Part shown: positions 33,579 to 44,413 of the stretch, piece by piece | Layout: each line of letters starts with the position of its first letter | How positions within the stretch are numbered: position 1 is the stretch's first letter | NCBI GenBank assembly: GCA_001600455.1 | Contig: BCKC01000001.1 | Span: 1,576,441-1,640,440 of the forward strand | Length of the DNA: 64,000 nucleotides | Reading direction: 5' to 3' | DNA from: Endocalyx cinctus | Lineage: Eukaryota > Ascomycota > Sordariomycetes > Amphisphaeriales > Apiosporaceae | Notes under the pieces: generated by a model | Database searches by the model: none | Seen by the model: the letters and a program-made list of their open reading frames with translations, nothing else | What the model was told of the DNA's origin: nothing | Program-made: the position numbers and the translations under genes

Positions 33579-35532
33579 TTAGCTAATATTTCCTCCAGAC
33601 CATTTGCAGCCTCTCCACGACGGTCCCCATACTCTAAGTGCAAGAAGCATTGGAATAGATAGTGCATTGAGTACCCCAAAAATCGTATAGGTCCATCCGA
33701 CACCAACTGAGTCGAGTAAGGGTGTCAGGAACCCTACGCCTGCCGCCGCAGCGAGACAACGTGTAAGACTCGCCGCCACACTTGCCAGGCCCGTTTCGTT
33801 GGGATGTAGATCAACATTCAGAGTATTGCATGTCTTTTAACATAGGATACAAATCCTTCTTGTTAGCTATTCGTTCGTTGAAGGTTATGAAGAGAATATA
33901 AGATTATATGAAAACTTACGTTGAAAACACCAGTACAGGCTATACCAAAGATAAAAGTCATGATGAGTGGGCAGCTGAGGTGAACTTCCGCCTCGATGGA
34001 CCACCCAAACCCTATTGTCGCTGCTACCCCGGCTACCACGTATACCATCAAACTTCGTATGCGTGCTCGCTCGATAGGAAAGGTGGCTAGGTCGTCTCCG
34101 CTAACTTTATTAATGGTGATACCTGCCTTGCGCGCGGTAATACGATAATCCATATCAAGAACTTTTCCTGATTGTTTAGATAAGTGTGTTAATTGTTTGT
34201 ATCTAAAGCCCAATTTATTGAAAAACGTTTTGAGAGCCCCTAGAGAGCGGTGGAGATTGCTGAGGTAGCTCTTGGCAAGGGACAGATTGTAATACATCCA
34301 GAGACTTATCTGATGGCATGTGTACAGATATGATTTGGTAACGGGATTTCAAGTATCGTACCTATGAGATAAGATGATGATATAGTGGCGACCCCGTACG
34401 AGAGGTAACACAGTCCGGCTTCGAGAGCATTCAGACCGTAATGCTGCATCAACAATGGGGCAAGAGATGAATGGAGGCAACTATAAGAGATATAAAATAG
34501 CGCATTCGGGGCCAAAAGTAGGGCATCGTGCCGTCGGAATATGATACGTAGGCAAGCAAAGGGATTTGGAACCCGTCGTAGCCTATAGTTTAGTGTTGGG
34601 TCGCTAGCCGAGAGTTGGGACTGATGTTTCGGGCGTAGAGTAGAAACAAGAGGCTGGTTTCTCTTCCCGCCAACATAATTACCGTTTCCGACAACGTAAC
34701 GACACGTTTCTGGGAAAAATATAACGAAGGGAACAAGACAGATCCCTCCGAGGATAGATAATAGCCAGAAGATCCAGGGCCACGAAGCTAACTCTGCTAC
34801 AACACCTCCGATAACCGGGCCTAAACTTGGACCGCAATTTGGGCTATGCACTAGATTAGGAAGCTGATCAGGCAGTAGAAGGCGTGTCATGAGTATCTTA
34901 CCCGGATAGTAGAGCGCCTACATATTTGCCTCGCGAGTGTGGAGTCGCAAGATCTGCTACTACCATTATTCCCAAAGCGATCGTTCCTATATTTGAATCG
35001 AGTTAGCAAAATCCATTTAAATGAAAATTAATGCATGCTAGATGTCCGGTATAGTAAATCGATATCGCTTACCGGAGCTCCCAGCGCTCTGTAACATTCT
35101 TAAAACCAACAGAACCGGGTACGATCTCTGCAGAGCCAATCCCACACAGGCTGCAAAGTAGATCACGAGAACAAAAATGTAAACGGGACGGCGACCAATC
35201 TGGTCTGCCACATCACCCAAGATAGCCGGAACAATACCTTGAACCACGAGAAACAGGGTGATCGTCAAGTTCATTAATTGTAGAGACACATTTAGGTCTT
35301 CGGATATGTACTCAAGAGCCGGGAAGTAGGTAAACGCGCTGAAGGGGGAGAAAAAGCCGGCGAGAGCACATAATAAAATTATCACTCGCTTCGAACTAGT
35401 GCCAAATATGCTGTACTGAACCGGCGTCTCGCGCGTAGCCGTGTTGTCATCATACTGGCACTTCTCGTCATTTTCCGAAACATTGGTATCCAGCCAAGCC
35501 GCTGCTGGCTCAGGCGGTGCGGCAACAATCAT
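33579..35532 (-). CDS. MFS drug:H+ antiporter (DHA1-type) exporter
   Basis: Five exons: 35532-35073, 34986-34902, 34843-34362, 34167-33920 and 33833-33579. Introns are 86, 58, 194 and 86 nt, and the phases close to 509 residues. TM1 starts after a 50-residue cytosolic head. Motif A is GDVADQIGRRPVYI between TM2 and TM3. The antiporter motif C appears as LLSGPNCGPSLGPVIGG after splicing. The central loop ends GKVLDMDYRITARKAG ... NKVSGDDLATFPIERARIRS, a signature of fungal Qdr/Dtr-like DHA1 transporters. Likely plasma-membrane efflux of small molecules or polyamines. The 194-nt intron contains misleading open frame (34168-34297). The gene could export the product of neighbouring oxygenases, but that is speculative. 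Confidence 0.9.
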
Positions 35533-36604
35533 TGTACCTCAAATTTCTAAAAATGACAGTCACATTTCATGAAGATGGCTAGTTGGCCGATGGTGTTCAA
35601 ATATATAATATATGACGGAGAGCCTGACATCCATCGCCGGGTACATTACTCGGCAGATTTCGTACACTTGTCGTACCGATTCCCTTTCAAAATTTGATGT
35701 GGCCACCCATTCTGTAGAACTTTATACCGAAACTTGAACCAATTTCATAATGGTGTATGTACATATTGACTGCCTTTAATGACTTGTCCAAGTGAATCTT
35801 CAATTCCAACTCTCTGGAACTGACGCCTACCCCGCTGTGACTTCTGACTGTGTAAGCAAACAGATACGCAGGTCACTCAGAAACTTTATCCCTATTCGTT
35901 CTTCCTTAGGTATACCCGAGCTTCTCCAGGATTGGCAAATTATCGTTTGTCTTAATGGTAGAAACTGATCAGTTCATCACATTACATCACCCTTCCTTAT
36001 AATCAATGGTGTACTATGTACGTACCGATTGAGATACTCCAACGTATGCTTGAGAACAGCAGGTTCTGGAATCTCTGAGCGCCTGTGCACTAATCACCGA
36101 TGGTAAGCCTTATGCTAAGACTCTGATCATTAGAGTCTGATGTGATGCGTCATGTACTGCTTACATGTACACTCTAAACGCTCGGATGATATGGGACGGA
36201 AGTCGGTATGCGGTCACATCATTGAGCTGCCTTCATGGTCCTGAGGAAAATGAAGATTATTTCTGGATACCTTTAAGGATGAAGTATTTTGGCTAGCGAA
36301 ACCCAAAGGTATACACTCATTAAAATAGTAGAAGTTGGTATAGCTTTAGTTTATACATCTTTCATGATTTTCGTCGTCTTCACAGGGAGAAAAACGCTAG
36401 CCAGGATTGATAACCTCACATTGAGAATCTCGGTAAGAAATTGAAAAAATATTTGTACATATGCCCCCATCCTCTCCCCCTCCCCGCTGGTCACTCTCCC
36501 AGGCTCTTGCTAAAAATCTGACAATATGACCACCACAATGACAAAAGATATGTTCCTCAAAAAAAAAAAAAAACTTCAAATATAATAATACATCTTCTAA
36601 AGTG
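35533..36604. other. Intergenic between MFS and fructosamine-kinase-like genes
   Basis: About 1.07 kb, AT-rich, upstream of the MFS gene. No gene is supported; the minus frame at 36397-36579 overlaps an A run and has no family features. Confidence 0.5.
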
Positions 36605-37731
36605 CTAGATTTCTGGGTCGATTGGACCTGGTTTATCTACATACTTGTTGTTCAAGTACAAGATGTCTTCCAAAATGCTAAGTTTTGGGTTAATTAGTTT
36701 TATGAGTAGGTTTTCCAGATCTTGGTAAGAACTTACTGTTCCCTAGTCTTGTCTGCGGTATCAGGCCAGTGTGCATAGTGGGATATATGGAAGAAAAGAG
36801 AATACAGCCTGTTTCTATCATCCCATTCTTCGCTCGGCTCGCTTGGAGCGAAATAGTGATTCTTGTAAGTCAGTCGATATAACTCGTCGAAGGGAACAAA
36901 TGTAGTCCTCCACATTCCCAGTTCCATTTCATTGTGGGCGTAGAACAAGCCTGGGTCATATACGACAGGCTTACCAGTGTCTTCGTTCACTCCGATATTC
37001 TCGTGCCAGAGATCTCCATGAATGAGGCAAGGGATCAATTTTCGACCCTCTGCTTGTAATACCCCAAGGAGTCGTGGAATAACCCCTTGCTTAAGTACGG
37101 CAAATGCAGCCTCGTATTCTGGAGAGGGGCCGTTAATCCTAATCCCTTCGTCGTAAATCACTGTCACGAGGTTGGAAAAGAATCGGCTCCAATCTTCGTC
37201 CCACTCATTGGGTTGGACAATCTTTCCATGGCAGGTCCGCACCTCGAAGCCAAATTTATTATCGAGGGATGTTCCTGACGTCTTTTTATGAAGACTTGAG
37301 GCGAGTTCAACCACCTGAAACATATCTGGGCCTTTGGAAGCGAGATGGAGGAAATCCATGATTACGAAATAAGTTCCTGGAATTTTCTCGTATTCTCCCC
37401 ACCCCCAAGGTTTTGGACACGATTCGGGCATCAAGCAATGTAACTTTTGGAGTGCGCAGAACTCCCCTTTAAACATAGTCTTGGCCACTTCCGTAGCACT
37501 CGACTTGATAAAGTATTGTTTCTTGCTACCATCTGAAAATATGGTCTTCACACACTGAGTTTGTGTCCATCCTGAAAAACGCCAGGGAATCACCTGTTCA
37601 ACAACAGTGCCATCGGGCAAGGCTATATTCATACGTTTATCAATATTTAATATGGGGATCTCTCTTGAAAAGGGGTTTACAGCCCTATTGACTGACTTAC
37701 ACTTGAAAATCGCAGGGTCTATCCGTTCCAT
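36605..37731 (-). CDS. Fructosamine/ketosamine-3-kinase family protein
   Basis: Two exons, 37731-36737 and 36677-36605, phase 2, with a 59-nt intron (GTAAGT, branch CTAAT, acceptor CTTAG), giving 355 residues. The short last exon completes the C-terminal helix (THE frame becomes TREHILEDILYLNNKY). The kinase-like fold shows Lys in KQYFIKSSA, the catalytic loop HGDLWHENIG near residue 240, and the metal-binding VVYDPGLFYAHNEMELGMW. Family members phosphorylate fructosamines and ribulosamines on glycated proteins or small ketosamines; fungal paralogues are numerous and largely untested. Cytosolic, no signal. It is divergent from the NLR gene, about 0.4-0.5 kb away. Confidence 0.88.
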
Positions 37732-38130
37732 AGTACGAATTCGGCATGTTTGGTTGCAACTCGCAATAGCACGTATTAAAAAAAGATATCAACTCCATGC
37801 TTCTGGATGTCATAGTATTTATAATTTAAACACGCTATAGAAGTATTTAGGTTGCCGGAGTAAATAGAAGGGAAGCGATTCTATAGTGTACGGTTCTGTT
37901 GGCAGTGATGTGACTTGATCGTGCATAAGCGATGGACCCCAATTAAGACCCCTGTCGTGAAAGGGTTTTGCAGTGCTGGCCTAATCCATACATCTTCGCT
38001 GCCTATAGATAAGGAACCCATTATTATCGCCTTTTAATACCAAATTTGGTTTTCTTGCTGTTATTCTCAACGCAAGGGATAAAAATTCAACAGAGATTGT
38101 CATGGTGTGACTGATTTTTTGGCTTCTAAC
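37732..38130. other. Divergent promoter region, kinase-like gene and NLR gene
   Basis: About 400 bases between the ATG of the fructosamine-kinase-like gene and the candidate ATG of the NLR gene. No specific site identified. Confidence 0.5.
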
Positions 38131-41100
38131 ATGGTATGTTTGTCATTGCATTGAATGCTGATTGGTTTGGGCCATCGTATTGACTTAAGCCAAGTACAAC
38201 AGTCTTGTAAGGTCCTTCAGGACCAAGGCCAATAGCATTCAGCATTCGTCGTCAACGACAAAAGTGACGGTAGACAATAATCTCACCGTATCATCGTCAT
38301 ACGAAGTTAATGGAGAATCGCAAACACCTACGAGTTCTATCATTGGACACACAAAATCGAGCTCTCGGGATAGAAGGGATGAACCCCTCGGTCTCCAGGT
38401 TCTCTATGACCCACCCCGCGAACGATGTGCCGACATAATCTTTGTTCATGGTCTTGGTGGGACAAGTCAATCAACATGGTCATGGAACAGAGACCTCGCT
38501 TTCTTCTGGCCACGAGAATGGCTGCCACAAGAACCGAGCTTTAATGAGGCGAGGATTTTGACATTCGGATATAATGCGCATTTTGCCTCCAAAGTCAAGG
38601 ATACTTTCAGCATAAACGACTTTGCCAAAGATCTTCTTTTGCAAATGAAGTTTGGCAATGACGAGAACGTTCGTGCTCTCAACATTGGGCAAGTGAGTTT
38701 AAACCAATTGTCAGCACATATTGAGCAATAATTCTCAATTACTTAACTAATAAATTTGTCTGATGATAGGTCCCAATTCTGTTTGTGGCACATTCAATGG
38801 GCGGGTTGGTTGTAAAAAAGGTGTGTAACACGATAGAATTTCCAAACGAGTTACACGTCCTCTCTTCATCTCTATCTTAACCTTTACATGTGCTATACAT
38901 GCATATTAATTATTTTCCCAGGCGTACATTCTTGGATCCCAAGATCCGCAGTTTTGCCATATCATAGAAAAAGTGTCTACCATGGTGTTCTTATCTACAC
39001 CACATCGTGGAACCCATCTCGCGGATACTTTGAACCGAATTTTGAACGCGGTCTTTCAATCGCCGAAGCAGTATGTCAGCGACTTGCAGAGAAACTCTGC
39101 GAGGATCACAGACATAAACGACCAGTTCAGACTTTTTGCGAATAAACTGCAGATAATCTCATTCTTTGAGACACAGCCAACGTCAATTGGGATGAAGAAA
39201 AAGGTGAGGCATCGTTCTTCTCAAATAATGCGTCTGTCTCAATTACCGATAGATTGAACTCAGTGACTAATAATAAGAATTGTACCGAAAGATTATCGTT
39301 GAGAGAGATTCAGCTGTTCTGGACTATCCTAGCGAGATCTCCTGTCCCTTAAACGCCGACCACCATGATGTCTGCAAGTACAAGTCTAGGCAAGACAATA
39401 ACTACATCGTCGTACGGAATGTAGTGAAGGAATCCATTGAAAAAATAAAAGCAAAACGTGAGCATCATAGTTACTTGCCCACATGCACACATGATAAGTA
39501 ACGATATTGATCTAGGGATTGTTAGCTGAGCCCAATTCTCATCAATCCATTGACCAAAAGACGCCAACGAATATTCCTAACCCCGAGGAGATTATGAGTC
39601 GCTTTGGAATTATTCCGAGGCCAATCGATACTCTAGAATCAGTAATGGAGCAATACGTATATGGCTCATGTGATTGGATCGTGACGAACGAGCAATTCCA
39701 ACTATTTCTAGGAGATGAACCTACCCAGCCATCTATTTTACACATCACCGGACCACCAGGATGTGGAAAGTCTGTTTTGGCTTCCTTTTTAATCCAATAT
39801 CTTGAAGATATAGGGTGCTTCGTGCAATTCTGGTATTTCAGATATGATGACCAGTTAAAGCGCTCCAATCGGCAATGCCTTTTATCACTCGCCTTTCAAA
39901 TATTCAGGTCTTACCCAGAGTACTCCCAACAACTTCTCTCTCTACCTGGAGGTATTGATCCAATTGTGCAGTCGGATTTTCGAAGCCTATGGCAGAAACT
40001 TTTTCTCGGCCTCCTTAGCAAATCAGAACGACGCTATCCTCTCTATTGGGTAATAGATGCTCTCGATGAATCTGAGTCGGCCCCGTCATTTTTCAGTATA
40101 CTTCAATCTCTGAAGACTCTTTCATTTCCTCTACGGATAATTCTTCTTACGAGAGCTCAAACCGTAACTAGGCCATTTGAGTTACTGAAATCGAGATTAC
40201 CACAGGGAGACGTGTCTCAGATAATACTATCCCCACCAGTCGATAGCCTTAAATTATATATCTCTGATAGACTCGACCTCACGCCATGGCCAGAAGAGAT
40301 GAAAGAATCAATTACCACGACACTCTTAGAAAAGTCAAGGGGCAGTTTTCTTTGGCTCTCTCTCATCACCAAAGAGTTAATGAATTGTGACACTGATGGG
40401 CAGTTGAAGGAAGTTCTGGAGGAAACTCCTTTGGGATTGATCAATACCTATGAAAGAATTGAGAGGACTGTATTAAGAGACTTAAGGCCTGCTGATACTA
40501 CGCTGGTACAAGCCATACTTTCGTGGGTCACTTGTTCCGAGAGGCAGCTTACCGAAACCGAGTTACAAGAAGCTTTGAAGCCAAACTTCTCTGTTCTGAA
40601 CCTTAAGCACACAATGAACAGGCTATGCGGAGATTTCGTGGCAATTGATAAGAAGAGTAATATTTCCATGGTACACTATACCGCGAACGAGTATTTGACC
40701 AAGTCAGCAAGCTCAGTCCTAGCCGTTGATCCTGCCAAAGCACATACGTTGATATTCGACAAATGCCTGGCCATCCTAACGGACCCACGGTTTCGCATGC
40801 ACCTGAGAAGCCAGGGATGCAAGGGTTTCATGGGCTATTGCTGTCTCTCCTGGTCGCACCATATGGCGCATAGCGATAGGGATGGACACAGAAGCGACTA
40901 TATTCGAAAGCTGGCCAACTTTTTCAAAAGCAAGTCATGCCTATCGTGGGTCGAGGCAGTGGCCGCCACTGGCCAACTTCAAATCCTAGTGTCAGCGGCC
41001 AAAATGCTGTCTTCGTACGTTGACCAGGTCCAAAGGCTGCAGAATAATACGGAGACCTCAATGCAACCAATCAAGGAAATGGATTATTTGAGCCTATGGT

Positions 41101-43463
41101 CGACAGAACTTGTCAGGCTTGTCGGGAAGTTCGGTTTGCATCTCCTTCAGCGCCCCAGCTGCATTTACTTGCTAGTCCCTCTCTTTTGCCCGCCTGAGTC
41201 CGCCATCAGACAGACCTTTGGAGTGACAGGCCCGAAGACGCCAAAAGTAGAAGGCCTTTCTAACACGGATTGGGACGACTTCCTTGCGAAATTTGCCTTG
41301 GAAAACCATGACAGGGCGAAATCCATATACGCTCTACCTGATTCGTTTGGCATCGTTACTTCTGATAAGTGCGTCAACCTCTACCATGCCTTGACCTTTC
41401 AAGAAATCCGCAAATTTCGACACGACGAAAATATTGTTGCAACGAGGTTTGATACGGAGGGTAATCTGCTAGCGACCTGTGGTCCGAGGACTGTCAAAAT
41501 TTGGGACACGTCTTCTCCGAGTGCCCTCTACGCGTACTCGTACCCCGACGACGCGCGAGCAATGTCTATATCGTTCTCTAGGGACTCTAAGGAAGTGATT
41601 ATCATCTGCATGGACGGGACTCTTTGGCGACAATTTCTATCTGAGCCAGAAGACTGGGTTCAGGTAGAATTGCAAGTTCTGAACGCGCCTCCTCTTGGCC
41701 GTGGCGGTGGTACGCCAGCTTGCGTTGCGTTTAATCACGATGGCTCAAAGATTGTCCTTTCGTACCGCACAAAGCCGCTTGCTGTGTGGGACACCGAGAC
41801 CGGGAACCTCGTTGGTCGTCACGAGGATAGGATCGGGCGATACGTTAGCATTCACCAGAATACCGACTACGCCACCCGCCTAACCTGGAACCCAATGACG
41901 GATCACGTACTTGGCACCTTTACTAACGGTACCATTTTTAAATGGCATCCACTTGATGACCAGCCCGAGAGGATAAGAAACAAAGTTTCTGCTACGGAGA
42001 TCGCATGTAGTCCCGATGGAAGATTTGTCGTGACAAGTCAACGCGACGGCTCATTGAAGGTCTTCAGGTTCGACGATTTCAGCTTATTGTTTAGCTTGGG
42101 TGGAACAAACCGAGCTTCGGGTATAGCAATCAGTCCAGATGGACGACGCATTTACGACCTTCGCGACAGATTCTGCAATATCTGGGAGCCGAGTGCACTG
42201 GTTCGAGTTGATTATCAGCACAATGATCATGACAAGACTAGCGACATCGAGAGCCCTTCTTACGAGTCTTCAGAAACAGCCGTTTTGACCTCAAAAGCCT
42301 CTATTGAACCGCAAAAACAGATTACGGCCGTCTGTACGGATCTGAATAGTACCGCCATGGCCTTCGGTAACCAAGACGGCATGGTTAAGTACCTTTTCCC
42401 AGATGGATCCGAAAGCGTGGAAGTGCGGTGTGGAGCTCCAACTATGGCAATAACCTATCTAACCTTAAGCCATGATGGGAAATTACTTGCAGCGTCATGC
42501 GTAGGCAGAGAAATCAGTGTTCGCAAGGTGACTACAAAAGATCAAATAGAAACACCCATGTTCAAAGCTAAATTGCTGTACGATGCGGTGAGGGCATTAT
42601 TGATCAGTCCAAATGGGAAATACCTCTTCATCAGATGCCAATATTCTATTCAGCTCTGGTCCATATCTGACAGTAGTTTGATTTATTCGAAACCGAACGA
42701 CGGGAGTTCGTCTCATTGGATATGGCATCCATTCCAGGACGACATTATTGTTTCGGTTCGCCCTTCGAATATCGAGTCTCACTGTTTATCGGATTTTTCC
42801 ATGGCTGAAAGTTGGGATATCAATACTGATATGGCGGATAGCGTCGATACTGGTCTTGCTACCGCGCTTTCAAGATACCTATCTTTAATACCTCATACTC
42901 AACCTAGTGAAGTCGAATTATCCGTTGACAAAGTGTTTACAGCGCCCAACAATGCGCATATCCTCATACAGACATCTACCCCTTCTCCATCCATAAAAGA
43001 TAATAGGGATATACACCTAACACTAATAGATGCACGATTTTTATCATCATCACCAGCTTCCAAATCTCCTGAATCAGATCCATTATCAGCGAAGCCCTTG
43101 CCAAAATCAATCCTTTCTCTTATGCAAATCCCTCTTGGTTTTGTAGTAGACGATCCAAGCCTAATGCGAACCGGCTCGCTCGACACGCCCCCACAATTCA
43201 CCACCGCGTCGCTGCGTGAGGACACGCCGTGCTCTTTCGCCTTCGTCGACCGGGATTTCTGGGTTCGGACCTGGAACCTAGACGACGTCGGAGGGGTGCG
43301 GTCCAACCGGCATTTCTTCCTCCCGCGGGACTGGATCAACATGGAGTGTCTCAGCCTCGCTCGCGTCACGGCCGACGGAAGGTTCGTCTGCCCGCGAAAC
43401 GGCGAGGTCGCGGTCGTGCATAACGCGCTCACGGGATTGGGGGAGATGGAGGGGATGAGATGA
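38131..43463 (+). CDS. STAND/NLR protein: alpha/beta hydrolase - NACHT - beta-propeller
   Basis: Main exons: up to 38692, 38770-38820, 38922-39203, 39292-39457 and 39526-43463 (introns of 77, 101, 88 and 68 nt), about 1,620 residues. The first long frame has no ATG. I propose a mini-exon ATG at 38131-38133 and an intron 38134-38194 (GTATGT ... CAAG). The N-terminal DUF676/PGAP1-like hydrolase has FVHGLGG, the nucleophile elbow VAHSMGGLVVKK (Ser near 152, counted from codon 38264), FLSTPHRGTHLA, and a catalytic-type His in NADHHDVCKY near 278. NACHT: Walker A GPPGCGKS near 385 and Walker B LYWVIDALDES near 483; the VHYTANEYL motif follows. From about 930 there are roughly ten divergent WD/YVTN-like blades (TVKIWD, LAVWD, FKWHP, CNIWEP). 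In fungi such proteins act in non-self recognition and regulated cell death; the hydrolase would be the effector. That role is inferred from architecture. Confidence 0.88.
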
Positions 43464-44413
43464 GATGATAGATAATGACCTTTTTTTTTTAAAAAAAAAA
43501 AAAAAAAGATTATAATGATCTTATTTATCAACCATGATTATAGGATGATAAGAAGATAATTACGGGAAGAGATGTCACAAGATTTTTTTAGATCAGACGA
43601 GATGAATGAACGACTAGAATATCAACTCAAGAATAATTGCATCTTCTGTTTTATTACACTCCTTGCAGCCGCATTGCCCCGTGTCAAAGCACTATCAGCA
43701 ATAATAAAATTAACAAGTTAAATATTAATTAACCAGTCATCATAATAGCAAAGAGACATATATTTCCGTCGAATCGTCTGAATGAAGTGGCCTTGAAAAA
43801 AAAGCCTGCTTGTCAATTCTCACTCGGCCCTTATCCAATCCACACCCGTAGATCTGCTCTCGAGCTCATATGAAGAAAGCATAGGTAGGATGAAGTTCTA
43901 GACCGATGTAACCGGACTTCCAGATAAGCCCATCTTTTGATTAATTAAATCCATATCACCTAAGGTCATTTCCATAACATACATAATACATAAAATATAA
44001 TAGCTTGTTTTAATAATATTTTAGACTGCAGCAAGTCAAAATCGTATCGCTAAATGCCATAATTGACATTTAAGTTTTGTCTGTAACAAAGAAAGAAAAA
44101 GAAAAAGAAAATTCCAAAGGACTGTCTCCTGTCCGATGAAGAAGCCTAGGAAGTGTAGCCAAGCATAGTCGATAATCTTCCCCTGTTTATGCATGTAAGT
44201 AGTTAAGTGTAAATGAAGAGAAACTGGTATGGAGCCTTCTTAAAGACCCCTTGCCTCAGATGAAAGTAGTTTCCTAAATGTGAACTTCGATAATAGGGTA
44301 TGTATCCCGTTCTAATCTGTATCAGTCCATTCAAGAAAGGTCGAAAAGAAGAAAGAAGCAAAAGATAAGAGCGCAGAAACATAAAGAGCAAGGAGCTAAG
44401 TGCTTGGTGAGTA
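43464..44413. other. Intergenic between convergent NLR and kinase genes
   Basis: About 950 bases, AT-rich, beginning with the T10-A17 tract listed separately. No gene. Confidence 0.5.
43481..43507. repeat. Homopolymer inverted repeat T10-A17
   Basis: Ten T followed directly by seventeen A, starting 18 bases after the NLR stop codon. It could fold as an A:T hairpin in RNA, or mark an insertion or assembly weak point. Confidence 0.85.

Noticed and set aside
34168..34361. Open frame over the MFS gene's long intron as extra loop residues
   Set aside because: Splicing it out restores SSYLIG-KVLDMDYR, matching the transporter family; the extra residues break it and the two frames do not join.
11941..35532. 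A biosynthetic gene cluster with P450, oxygenases and exporter
   Set aside because: No core synthase, cyclase or prenyltransferase, and unrelated housekeeping-type and secreted enzymes are interspersed.
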